This document shows positions 1 to 55,100 of a DNA stretch of 64,000 nucleotides, piece after piece. Position 1 is the first letter of the stretch. Every line of letters starts with the position of its first letter. The stretch covers positions 27,244,397-27,308,396 of the forward strand of contig NC_133901.1 in assembly GCF_964199755.1 (NCBI RefSeq). The letters are read 5' to 3'. This DNA is from Larus michahellis (Eukaryota; Chordata; Aves; Charadriiformes; Laridae). A program made the translations under genes and the position numbers. The notes under the pieces were generated by a model. It was given only the letters and a program-made list of their open reading frames with translations, was not told the origin of the DNA and ran no database searches.

Positions 1-1793
1 TGTAGTTACTAATGTAACCGTTTGCTCTTTCAAAATAAATTTAAGATAGTTGATTTTGATTTGGTGTGAATTTTGGTGAAACTGACGCATATAGGGCACA
101 TCTTTACTGTAGGGGTGATGAATCTGTTTTGGTGGATTAAACCATATCAGTATTTAAAGGATCTGAAATATCTCTCTTGGAAGTTTGTGTTTCACACCAG
201 TCTAAAAGGGTCATTTTTGGGGAAAAGAATTCTCAAATTCCTTAAGGGGCATTATTCAGGGCCTTGCCCCCAGCCTCTTGCAGGGGTCTAGTGCCAATTT
301 TACCATTCTATCATGTAAAAGCTATAATTGCAGTATTACTCTTTGCCCTGAGACAGTACTCTTTAAAACAAAAACACCCAAGCCCATCTTGCTCCCTTGA
401 GAAGAAAGCAAGTATGCAAGGTAAGTATTTAAGTAGTTTAATTGTATTGTGAAGTATAAGTGATCTAGTATAATGCTTAAGTTGAAAGACAAGTTTCTTG
501 TGTGAGCTGAAGTAACTATGGCCTGAGGGTAATGACTTATCTAGGCTTGGTTGGTAACTTTTTCTGCTCAGTTATTCATACTAAACTTAGCTTTATTGTC
601 CCACAATTGTGACTTTGGGCTACATTATCTGCATTTATTTTCCTTTCTGGAAGAAAGGATGCTGGGTTCAGGATTGTGAACTGTAAGCAAAAGTGAAGGC
701 AAAAAAGAAGGATCATGTTGTGATATTTTTATTTTTTTTCCTGTCCATTGTTAAAACAACTTGGCCGTTCATCAGAAAGTGGGAGGTGATGCTCAGATTT
801 CTTCTTTTCTTAAAAGGGTTGGAGACAACATAAAAATTACTGGGTAAATAAGGCAGGAAGGTCACTTGGGTGGTTTCCTTGCCCCAACATAGGATCAAGT
901 ACTTCTGTGTTGTTCTTCATGAAAATTTGTCTAACAGCCTTGAAAAATGCCTCAGAGATGAAGATTCAATCTTCTGATTTTATTCTCCGTTTTGTTTAGA
1001 GTAGGGGGAACTCAATTATAATACGCCCTCTCTCAAGAGAGCATCTAATCCTTCTAATGCTCTAATCCTTCTTTCTTTCATTAATGGCCCAGTGCCTAAA
1101 TGGTTCAAAAAGTGGGAAAATATCCATCACAAGATACTGATGGCTTTCATATCAGACTCCGCAGTACCATGCCAGCTAAGGTGCTGACCTAAGCAGTGAA
1201 TGGTAGGGATGGAAACCCACCAGAGAAAGACTGGTCTGTTGTATGAGTGAAAACATGATTGATTTTTGCCTTCTGAGATGTAACTTTCTCTCTTCAGCTG
1301 TGCTTTGTGCAGGGAGCCTTTTGCTTTCCTGTGCCTGAATCGAGTGTCTCAAGATGAAACAACTGGTGTGTGTTTCTTTTGGGGGCTTTTGGCTTGGAAA
1401 TCACAAAACACTTATACTTGGGTTCTAACCAGTTACGTTTTAGTTGCTGAGCTTTTTGCCCTCATACAGCCCTCTCTCTTGAAATAATGTGCAAAATCTC
1501 AGTTAACAATAAAGCAAAAAAATAAAAATATTATAAAGAGTAGTAACCTTCCCAATGGCCTATCGGTTGACCTAGAATAGTATTTTTATAACTATCACTG
1601 TACAATAGAAAGCTTTTCGTAGAATGCAGGGCTCTGTAAATTTAGAATTTAACTTTCGAAATCTTTATTTCTTAGACTTAACTAAGCTCAGTGTGTTTCA
1701 TATTTATAGGATGGTGTAAAAAAAAAAAAACAAACAAAAAAAACAAACCCCAAAACAAAAATCTTCCACTTTGTCATTTCTTCCTCTTTTTAG
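1..1793 (+). other. ACAP2 intron, 3' part
   Basis: AT-rich intron sequence upstream of the first visible exon. I looked for the preceding ACAP2 coding exons (about 36 N-terminal residues) and did not find them, so they lie upstream. An A/C-rich patch at about 1719-1764 precedes the acceptor tract. No gene or repeat recognised otherwise. Confidence 0.7.
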
Positions 1794-46957
<45,164 letters not shown>

Positions 46958-47155
46958 GTGTCAAGAAGGAAAAGAACCTGATCTTTATAGTGCAAGTCTT
47001 TTTTTACTTCAACAGAATGAATTATATGCATTTTGTTAGATAGTTTGGATAAAATGACCACTCCAATGTAGCTTTAGATTGTGGTAGCTGGGGAAATGTA
47101 TGAGTTGTTTTATGTTCTACAGTATGTATACCTCAGCAGATGAAGAAAATGTTTA

Positions 47156-47167
47156 AATAAAAATAAA
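47156..47167 (+). promoter_or_regulatory. Proximal poly(A) signals (double AATAAA)
   Basis: Two adjacent AATAAA hexamers at 47156-47161 and 47162-47167, about 200 nt after the ACAP2 stop. The downstream GU content is modest. Confidence 0.55.
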
Positions 47168-47723
47168 TGCCTGCTAGCTCAGTATAAACATAGTACCTGT
47201 TAGCAAGTACGAAGTTTGTCTGCAGTTCGTACATAAAGTTAGCAGGGCGTAGCTGTATGCGTTGCAGACTCTGGATGGCAGGATGGTCAGACCAGCTTTG
47301 CTATTTAGTGTCCCCTACTGTCATCTGTCTCCCTATTGCCATGAAGAATGTGCCTCTGACAAGAAGGTCTGGGTTGCATTTTCTGGGACTGATTGGAAGG
47401 GAAATTGGGTAATGACTTACTGAGTTGTCCTTCTATTTGTGGGCCTGTAACTTAACAGATTCTCCTACACTGACTCTGGTTAGAGGTAGGCTGTTAATAA
47501 CAAGACATGGTAACTTCTGTTCTTTTTGCAAGCTCTTTCACAGTGGAAGTTTTAACACCAGGCTGGCCTTTATGCTAGTGACTGCGGGTCAGTCACAATA
47601 GGTGTATATCCTGGAGGACCAAACTTCTAAGAGCAGTCTATTTTCTTTTTTTTTTCCCTCTTAAATTAAACTTTCTGTGCAGCAAGTATACTTCTAAATG
47701 AGCATGTGGAACCTTTCATGAAA

Positions 47724-47729
47724 AATAAA
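47724..47729 (+). promoter_or_regulatory. Poly(A) signal with strong GU-rich downstream element
   Basis: AATAAA followed about 20-30 nt later by GATGTGGGGTTTGTTTG, the classic arrangement. This would give a 3' UTR of about 0.8 kb. Confidence 0.65.
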
Positions 47730-50328
47730 CTTAATCCTTCTGGACATGATGTGGGGTTTGTTTGTAGTATTTTGACATCAAAACTTGAAATTTGAGACAT
47801 GAAAGTAAATATTGAGCCAATGGAGTTTTTGTAGAACAGTCGTATGAATGCTGTTTGTTAGCTTTTTGTGCTGTTCTCACTTACTAGCCCCTAGCTGAAT
47901 ATATAAAATCTTATATGTAATGCAGCCACCCTAAGTTTAGGGCAATGAATCCTTTATATCAGGAAGCGGTATCCTTTATATAATCTGCAGAGATGCGTTG
48001 TGTATACCTGTTGCCCAAACTAAGGGGTGCACAAGAAAACCTAGGAATTTCACTGCATGTTTTTGCAAAGTAACGGGTGACCATAGTCTCCAGCTGTATT
48101 CTGAGGGCAGCAGCACAGTTTGCTTTGTTTAATAGTGAGCTCCACTCTGCTGATGCGCATGTATAAGCGGTGTCTTGTAGATACGTGCTTATGTGTCAGG
48201 TTATTTAATACCTAGATAGTAATCACCTGAAGCCCTAAAGCAGCAGATGCAATTCTTTATCCTCTGTTTGTCTGACCTATGGACAACTTAAGGAGAATTT
48301 ATGGTAACATAGTATCAATGTGACTTTTTAACAAGCCTAATAGGCATGGCATTATGCTAACCTGCTGTTTTAAATGAATTTAGGAAATAAACTGGCTTTT
48401 CTCCAAGCTGGCGAAGATAAGCAAAATCAGCTAAAAAATTTCTGTAAACTATGGTAAAATTAAACTTTCTGGCATGTTAAATTTGACTAAGGTATTTCAA
48501 ATATTTATCATTTTGCATCGTGTATAATAATGCATAAAATCTGGATGATTATTGCTGCAAGCCTAATACTATTTTAGAAGAGTCCGATAGATTCTTTTTT
48601 CCAAGCAGAAGAATCTTACAAAACAGTTCTTGCTTTGTGAGTGCTCTAATTATGCTAGGAAGAGCGGATTCTGCCCATTTAAAAAGTGTGTTTAGTCTGA
48701 ATAATAAGAAACTTAGGAGTATCACCTGTAAGCAGTAGTTCCTAGTAAGTTGTTTTTTAAATAGCTGTCTATGAAATGATAATATACTTCCTAGTCTGCA
48801 GTATTAAACAGCAGTGGATGTTTTAGTAGATCTTAGAGAAAGTAAAATTCCCAGTGTACAGATGGGACAATGTAAGATATGGCTATCTATAGTGTACACT
48901 TTAGACATAGGTTTTTCTAAAGAGTTATCTTTTACAACCTACTTGACAGGCATTATATAGTGTGATTGGCTGTAATGTAAAGCTACCTAAACCTTAATGG
49001 CATAATCCCTATCTCAGTCCATGCTGCTGGAAAAATGTCTGAGAGACTTATTTCGAATCTTGGCTGGGATTTTCCTTCCTAGCCATAAAAATCTCTGTGA
49101 CAAATCTTGCAGGACAGCTTCCTGTAGACAATAAGTTTCTTTCCGGTAGCTCTGCAGATCCATTTGCTGCATTCCCGACTCTTCTGTCTGGAAAGAACTA
49201 TCAGTCTGTTTATGCTAAAGGACTAATACCATACCTGATCGAGAGGTTGCATTACTCTTTTCAGGAGCTTTGAATGGTTCATGGAGCAGGTAAGTCACTT
49301 CTGATCCGGCAGCCTCGTTCCCAGTCCTTTTAGGTACGCTAGGATGTCCCGTGTCAGCTGCACTCAGTTAGAGCTTTTTTTCAGGTCAGGTGCAATACAT
49401 GTGTTATATATGTGATGTGTTGCTCATCAGCAACAATGAATATGCCATTAAGCTGCATGAAATTCATAGAGGGCTTAGTCCTACCAAACACTGGCAGGCT
49501 CAGTGCTCCAGGGCCTCTAACTCAAAGGATTCATCCCTCGGTAATACACAGCATGATTAGTATTCTGAATATCTGGATTTCCATATCTAACTCGAGTGCT
49601 GATCTTCTGCTCAGTAATAATAAGAAAATTCGATTTTTATTATAATATGAACTTGAATTAACTAGAATAAGACAGTAAGGCTCCATTGTGGGTTAACATC
49701 TTGTACTCTTAACCAGATAACAGAAAGCTTCAGTTCCAGTTCACGTGTCTGTATAGGTATGAAGTATAATAGGTCTTAGTTGGTGAGGTACAAAACAGTA
49801 GATTACTAACACAGTTTAAAATCAGCTTTCACGTGGATTTTTAGTCATTTACTAGATAGCCCATTTAAAGATTTCATAATATTTTTCCTAGCCAGAGTTA
49901 GATCATGTGTTCCAAAGGTGTCTTGGAAGGACAAATGTTGAGGAGCTCAACTTATGTTCTAATGCATCATGACTTCAGAGGTAGAATTTACTTACATTGC
50001 ATGTTGTTTAAAATGATGTCTGTGGTGTTTCCTTAGTGGTCTGTATTGTTTTGATTGTTCATAAGGTTTAATCTTTTATGTTAATGTCAGTACAGTGCAT
50101 ATAAACTTAAATTTTTGAATTATCATACTGAATCATGCCACTGAATTATATTAGACGTGCTGGAATTTGTTCCTGTAAATTTGGGTGAAGGCGGGGCGGT
50201 AGATGGTGGAAGTCTGTCTTTGCTTTCACAAGCTGCACGTATTGCAGTCTGACCGCGTGTTTCGTTTGTTCATTAGTACATTGTAGACTTCAGCCTCCTT
50301 ACCAATTAGGACCTCATCTGAGAACTCC

Positions 50329-50362
50329 CTGAAATCGGTGGCAGCCTTTACACTGATTTCAG
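50329..50362 (+). repeat. Hairpin in ACAP2 3' UTR
   Basis: CTGAAATCGGTG (50329-50340) pairs with CACTGATTTCAG (50351-50362); the one mismatch becomes a G-U pair in RNA. The loop is 10 nt. Confidence 0.75.
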
Positions 50363-51563
50363 AAGCTTTGGATTGTATCCTTCCTGGCTTCTAACGGTAG
50401 TGTGTTTAAAGGATCCTGTAATAATACTGCATTTTTCTCTCTGGGGTTTTATATTTTACCTGTTTATATACTCAGCTGAAATAGTTTTAGAAAATGCAAC
50501 CAGACCTTCCAACTGCTGTCAGGAAATCGCCATATAAGAGGAAGTTTCACCTGTATTGCAGGATGACATCAGTACACACACATTGTCCAAATTATTAGAA
50601 TTCTCCTTGATGGAGCAAAAACTTTGTAGCACTAATGAAAAAAGGTGAGAAGTAGAATAAGTTTAGGATTGGCTGTGATGTTTCCAGGACTCTGGTGCTT
50701 CTCTGCAGCCATCTGTTTTAAAGTGTGGATGTTAACTCTGCGTTTTGATCATGAGAATCTCAAATGACACAGTGAATATAAAAGGACTGTTTCATAGAAC
50801 TACAAACAGTGTGTAAGTACCAAGGATGTAGTATTTTTACACTGTCAAAAGGACTGAGCTGTTTATTCTGAATATCTGATACATAAAGTATTTTGAGAAT
50901 CAGTTTTGCAAACTACCATCTCTGCCCATTCACAGATGGACACTTTTTCACAAGTTAGAGTTTATGCCACTTGTTCGTGCACCCTAGTAGCCAAAATGTC
51001 TTGCTCCCTTGCACAAAAGCACATTTTTAAAGCGGGGACAGCTTCAGAAAGGCAGTACTGGGGAAAAGGATGACTGTACCACTTTGGTATATCGCCTTTC
51101 ATACACTTGCTTTATCTTTCTGCATACAGTATTTTCTTGTTTCTCTTCCCATGGAAGGAGATGATAGAGGAGGAAAAAATCCCGCTCACTTTTCTGTTAG
51201 GATTCGATTTTCCATGTTTTGATAGAAATCACTGAGAAATTATAATTTCCTCAAGCAGAGAGGTTACTCTGTCTGAAATAATGATCTGTTTGTTTTTTGG
51301 TTTTTGTTTTTTTGGTTTTTTTTTTTAATCTACGTGTCCTCTGTACTTGGTGTTTTTAGGCATTCCAGCAGTAAAATGCTCCTGTGAACCCTTCCCCCTT
51401 AAGATATAACTGTAAAGAATGTATAACCAGCCCTAGTTCGCATTTAATAAGTCTGTAGACTTTGTATCCAAAACTTGAATGTAGTTTTCTGTAGCTTGCC
51501 ATTGTAAATGAGAGAAACTCATTATTACCTTTGTAGTTAATCGACTGTACATGCTGTAAGGAT

Positions 51564-51571
51564 TGTAAATA
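51564..51571 (+). promoter_or_regulatory. Pumilio response element
   Basis: TGTAAATA matches the PUM consensus UGUANAUA, 10 nt upstream of the distal poly(A) signal and so only in the long 3' UTR. Confidence 0.5.
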
Positions 51572-51580
51572 CTGTACTTG

Positions 51581-51586
51581 ATTAAA
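51581..51586 (+). promoter_or_regulatory. Distal ACAP2 poly(A) signal (ATTAAA)
   Basis: ATTAAA followed by CTCTGTCTGTGGGG-type GU-rich sequence at about 51607-51621. It lies at the border of the AT-rich UTR and the GC-rich XXYLT1 island, about 145 bp before the XXYLT1 start codon. Confidence 0.6.
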
Positions 51587-51675
51587 CCTTTGTATGCTCT
51601 CAGCCGCCTCTGTCTGTGGGGCGGGCTGAGGGAGGGGGGGCCGCCCCCCGACATGGCGGCCGCCCCGCCCCCGAC

Positions 51676-51690
51676 ATGGCGGCGGGCTGA
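51676..51690 (+). other. Minimal upstream ORF before XXYLT1
   Basis: ATG GCG GCG GGC TGA, in the same frame as XXYLT1 and with good start context (G at -3, G at +4). Its stop rules out N-terminal extension of XXYLT1 into this sequence. It matters only if transcription starts upstream of it. Confidence 0.6.
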
Positions 51691-51729
51691 GGGGGCGGCC
51701 CTTGACATGGCGGCCGGCCCGCCTGCGGC

Positions 51730-52152
51730 ATGGCGGCGCTGGGCCGCGCGGGCCGGGGCTGGGCGCGCTCCCAGCCCTGCGCCCTGGCGCTGGCCGCCGC
51801 CTTGGCCGTCTGCGCCTTCTACTACCTGGGCGGCGGCGGCGAGACCTTCTCCAGCGCCACACGCCGCCTCCGCGCCACGCCGCCCGCCCCGGCGCACCGC
51901 CACCCCCAGCACGGCGGCGGGGAGGCGGCGGCGGGGGGCCGCGACATGCACCTCCTGCTGATGTTCACTAAGGCCGAGCGGAGCCCGGCGCTGCGCGGCA
52001 AGGCGCAGGTGGCCCTGCGCTCCCTGCTGCGGCACGGGCGGCTGGGCGGCGGCGACGCGCTGCACCTCCACCTGGTCACCGAGGGCGCCAGCAGGGACAT
52101 CGGCCTGGGCCTGCTGCGGGACCTGCTGCGCGGAGCCGCCTTCCGGCACCAG
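51730..52152 (+). CDS. XXYLT1: XXYLT1 exon 1
   Basis: 141 codons, phase 0 at the donor CAG|GTGCGG. Starts MAALGRAGRG and contains the membrane anchor and ALRSLLRHG region, ending GAAFRHQ. Confidence 0.93.
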
Positions 52153-55100
52153 GTGCGGGGCGGCGGGGGGCGGCGGGGCCTGCCCGTGGGGAGCCCAGCG
52201 CCGCCGTACCGGGATCCCGGCCTCGGCCGTCGGGATCCTTCGGCTGGTGGGCGCACCCCGGACAGAGCGTCGTCTGGGGCCTCGCCAGGCCTTATGGAGG
52301 GAGCCTGCCCCCAAGACAAAGGGGGCGGCAGCCTAGGGGAAAGAAACTTTCTCCACTGACGGCCCACGTCCAGCTCCTGACAGGAGGGTGTTTCCTTCCC
52401 ATCTCTGCAGGAGAAGGCTGCATCTCTCCCCAGTTTCATGAATCCTGTGAATCAGGGCTTGTTCTGTGTGAGCCCAGACCCCCTGGCCTGTGGGGAGGTG
52501 TCCTGGTGTGATGGTCTCAGCTGCGCGGCCTGGGAACCCCTCCGGGAAACCACTTCTGCTGGAGAGGAGCAGCTGCTCTGGGCAGTGCAGCTCCTCTTCC
52601 AGAGACCCTGTTGTTGGCCGTGGTTCAGCGTCCCAGCACAAGGACCACATCTGCTTGTGCGTAGATGGCTTCCCAAGGGGTCCTGCGGGACTGGGATCAG
52701 AAAAGGCTGTCACCCTGCTGCTGGTGGCTCTTGAGAAAGGGATTGGAGAGCCTGCAAAGGTCGGAGTGCTTCCATGTGCGAATGTTCATCCTGCTACCTG
52801 CCAGAGAAACGGTTCTGCCTCCCAAAAACGTGGTCAGTGCAGTCCGTGCAAAGGCAGGCTTTTCTTCACGTTAAACAGGTGTCTGAAAACTGGAGGAATG
52901 CTAAGTTCAGAGACCCCAGGTAACTTGCCTCTTCTGTCCTGAGGCGCTGCTGCAGAGTATTGCTTGGAAGCGACCTCTGCTCCTCCTGTAACTTCTCATC
53001 TCTCGTCTTTCAGGTATTTAATATTAGCTGAACTCTGCTGGGGTGTAACCTTAACGTCCTTCGTACCTCTCCTTTTTCTTAAACAGCACTCTGCTAGTGC
53101 TGGTGCTCAGTCGGGTCACGTGTTGTGGTGGGCAACCTCCTCACTGCGCCGCAGTGCTCGGCACTCTGGAGGGGTTGTGCACCTTCAGGAGCGTTCCCCG
53201 TGCCGCACGAGGGTGCAGTGCGACAGCCTAGCTCAGGTTTGTTGCATTGTGTCCCCCTGGAGTGGGAGGACCCCCAAGCCACCATGGCACGCAGATCCCT
53301 TGCAGACAGACACCCTTCGTTGCGTGTGGCTGCCTTGCTGCCATCTGCTCTTCTCAGAACCCGAATTCCTCTGCGGGCCGCCTTGCCAGCGTTGCTGCTC
53401 CCAGGGGACACGGGCTCACGAGTGGAGTGGTGCGGGAGGTGGGGACACGCAGCGATGTGTGTTGTGGCATGGGCCTTTGTAGGTGCTTGTGGACTCACAG
53501 TAAAGCCTGGCTCACAGCTCGGTGAGGAGATCTTGCACCAGAACTGATCTCTTGGGTGTAAGCGAATAGCGTGGTCTGGAAGGCTCAGGTGAGATCTCAC
53601 TGGGATCTCCTCGGTGGGTTGGCTTCTTCCCTCTCTCCTGGCAGCGCCTGATGTATCCTGGTTTCGTTAGCTAGCCCGTGCTTGGCACTATGCTTCTCAC
53701 CTATCCACTTACCTGTTCTCAGGTAGAGTTCCTAGTACAGAGCAGAGGCCGTAGGCTGCTTCTCAAGCATAGGGTCTTGCCCCTAATACTGTGCCAGTTT
53801 CTGCTAGGCCAGCAGGTGACAGCATCTCTTTATTCTTGCTGTAGCCTACCCCATTCCTCCTCTTTATCAGCAGGAAACATCACCCTAACTCGGATCTTTG
53901 GTGCTGCTAAGATGTTGAAGGTGGTTGATCCTGATGCTCAGGTGGTTCCAGCAGTGACCTGGCTCCATCCTGAGACCCCTCCTTTCCTGGTTCTCTTGGT
54001 GTCCCCAGAACACCCTCCTGGTTCTTACGCTCTTTTCCTAGAGCAGGCCCAAAGATGAGGCTTGATAAAGTGCTCAGAGGGCAGCTTGAGCTGCAGGATT
54101 GATTAAAAACCCTGAACTTTGCATTTTCTTCATGAGGGTGTGATTCGGGCTCTGGTTTTGGAGCTGTTCTTGCCCTCCCCTCCCAGCAGAGCTGGGATCA
54201 GTTGGGTCCTCTGTTAGTGAAGCCCAGGAATCAGATCTGGATCCCATCCCCAGTGGAAGGTGATGGGCCAGCTCTTGTCTCTCCCTAAGCAAAGTCATGA
54301 ACTTCTGAAATCTGAAGGGTGAAGCAGCCGGCTGCAGTGTGCCAGGGCAGGACACGGAGGGTGGGAGCAGAGGGGCTTTGGGATGCACCACAGTGGGGTG
54401 CATGGGAGCAGCTTGGGCGCAGCAGCCCTTCTGGCTGTGCAGGGCAGGGCAGAGCTGGGCTGTCCCACTCACGGGGCAGTTCTGACGTGGCATCACCGTG
54501 CCTGTACAGATGTGTCCCAGATGCGGAGCTGGGAGTGCAGCATGCTGATGGCGAGCGGCAGATGGAGCTGGTGCTCTGCGATGCGCTGTGTGGCTTTTTT
54601 GGCGTGGGGATCAGGGAGGACGGAGGAAATTGGCCGGGAAGCATCCGTGTCGGAGGAAGGACTTGCCGCGCGCCGGCACCCAGCCAGGACCTGGCCTTCC
54701 TGCTTGTCCTCCAAGCCCTGGCTTGTGGAGGTTCTGCTGGGCTTTCACCAGGGCTTTATGCCCGCAGTTGGTGAGAGCGTGTCCTGTCCTGTGGGTTGCA
54801 GGGTGATCTCTGTCTGCAGCCTCTCCTGCTTCCTGGCAAGCGGGAAGTGCTCGGGAACGAGCCTGGGCATGTCTCAGCAGCCAATATTCTGCTTACAAAA
54901 AGCCCTGACTCGCCCCGTTTCCTGCAACTCTGGGCTGCGCGCTCTGACTCTCGGTGCTGATTCATATCGCTTATTTATTCCGTTCCCCTCCGAGAATAAA
55001 ATTAACTGCGCGCCCTGCTCGTTGCTCTTCCTGGTTGCTTGTTTAGATCAGCCCCGTGAAGGATGCTGCCAAATGGGGGTCTGGTGCTGTGGGAGGACAT

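Larger units (their letters stand above)
46958..51605 (+). other. ACAP2 3' UTR (long form)
   Basis: AT-rich sequence downstream of the stop with several poly(A) signals. The long form would end just after ATTAAA at 51581-51586, making about 4.6 kb of UTR; the human gene is known to have a UTR of several kilobases. No other gene is recognisable in this interval. A hairpin lies at 50329-50362 and a Pumilio-type element at 51564-51571. Confidence 0.7.
51600..52270. promoter_or_regulatory. CpG island / XXYLT1 promoter region
   Basis: Abrupt change from AT-rich to very GC- and CpG-rich sequence, covering the XXYLT1 start and whole first exon. No TATA box seen. Four ATGGCGGC motifs at 51653, 51676, 51707 and 51730 fit the YY1 core. 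Confidence 0.8.

Noticed and set aside
51433..52314. Long minus-strand open frame (293 codons), and overlapping frames, across the CpG island
   Set aside because: They mirror the GC-rich XXYLT1 exon 1 and low-complexity sequence; composition is Arg/Pro/Ala-rich with no domain, and the + strand frame is the recognised gene.
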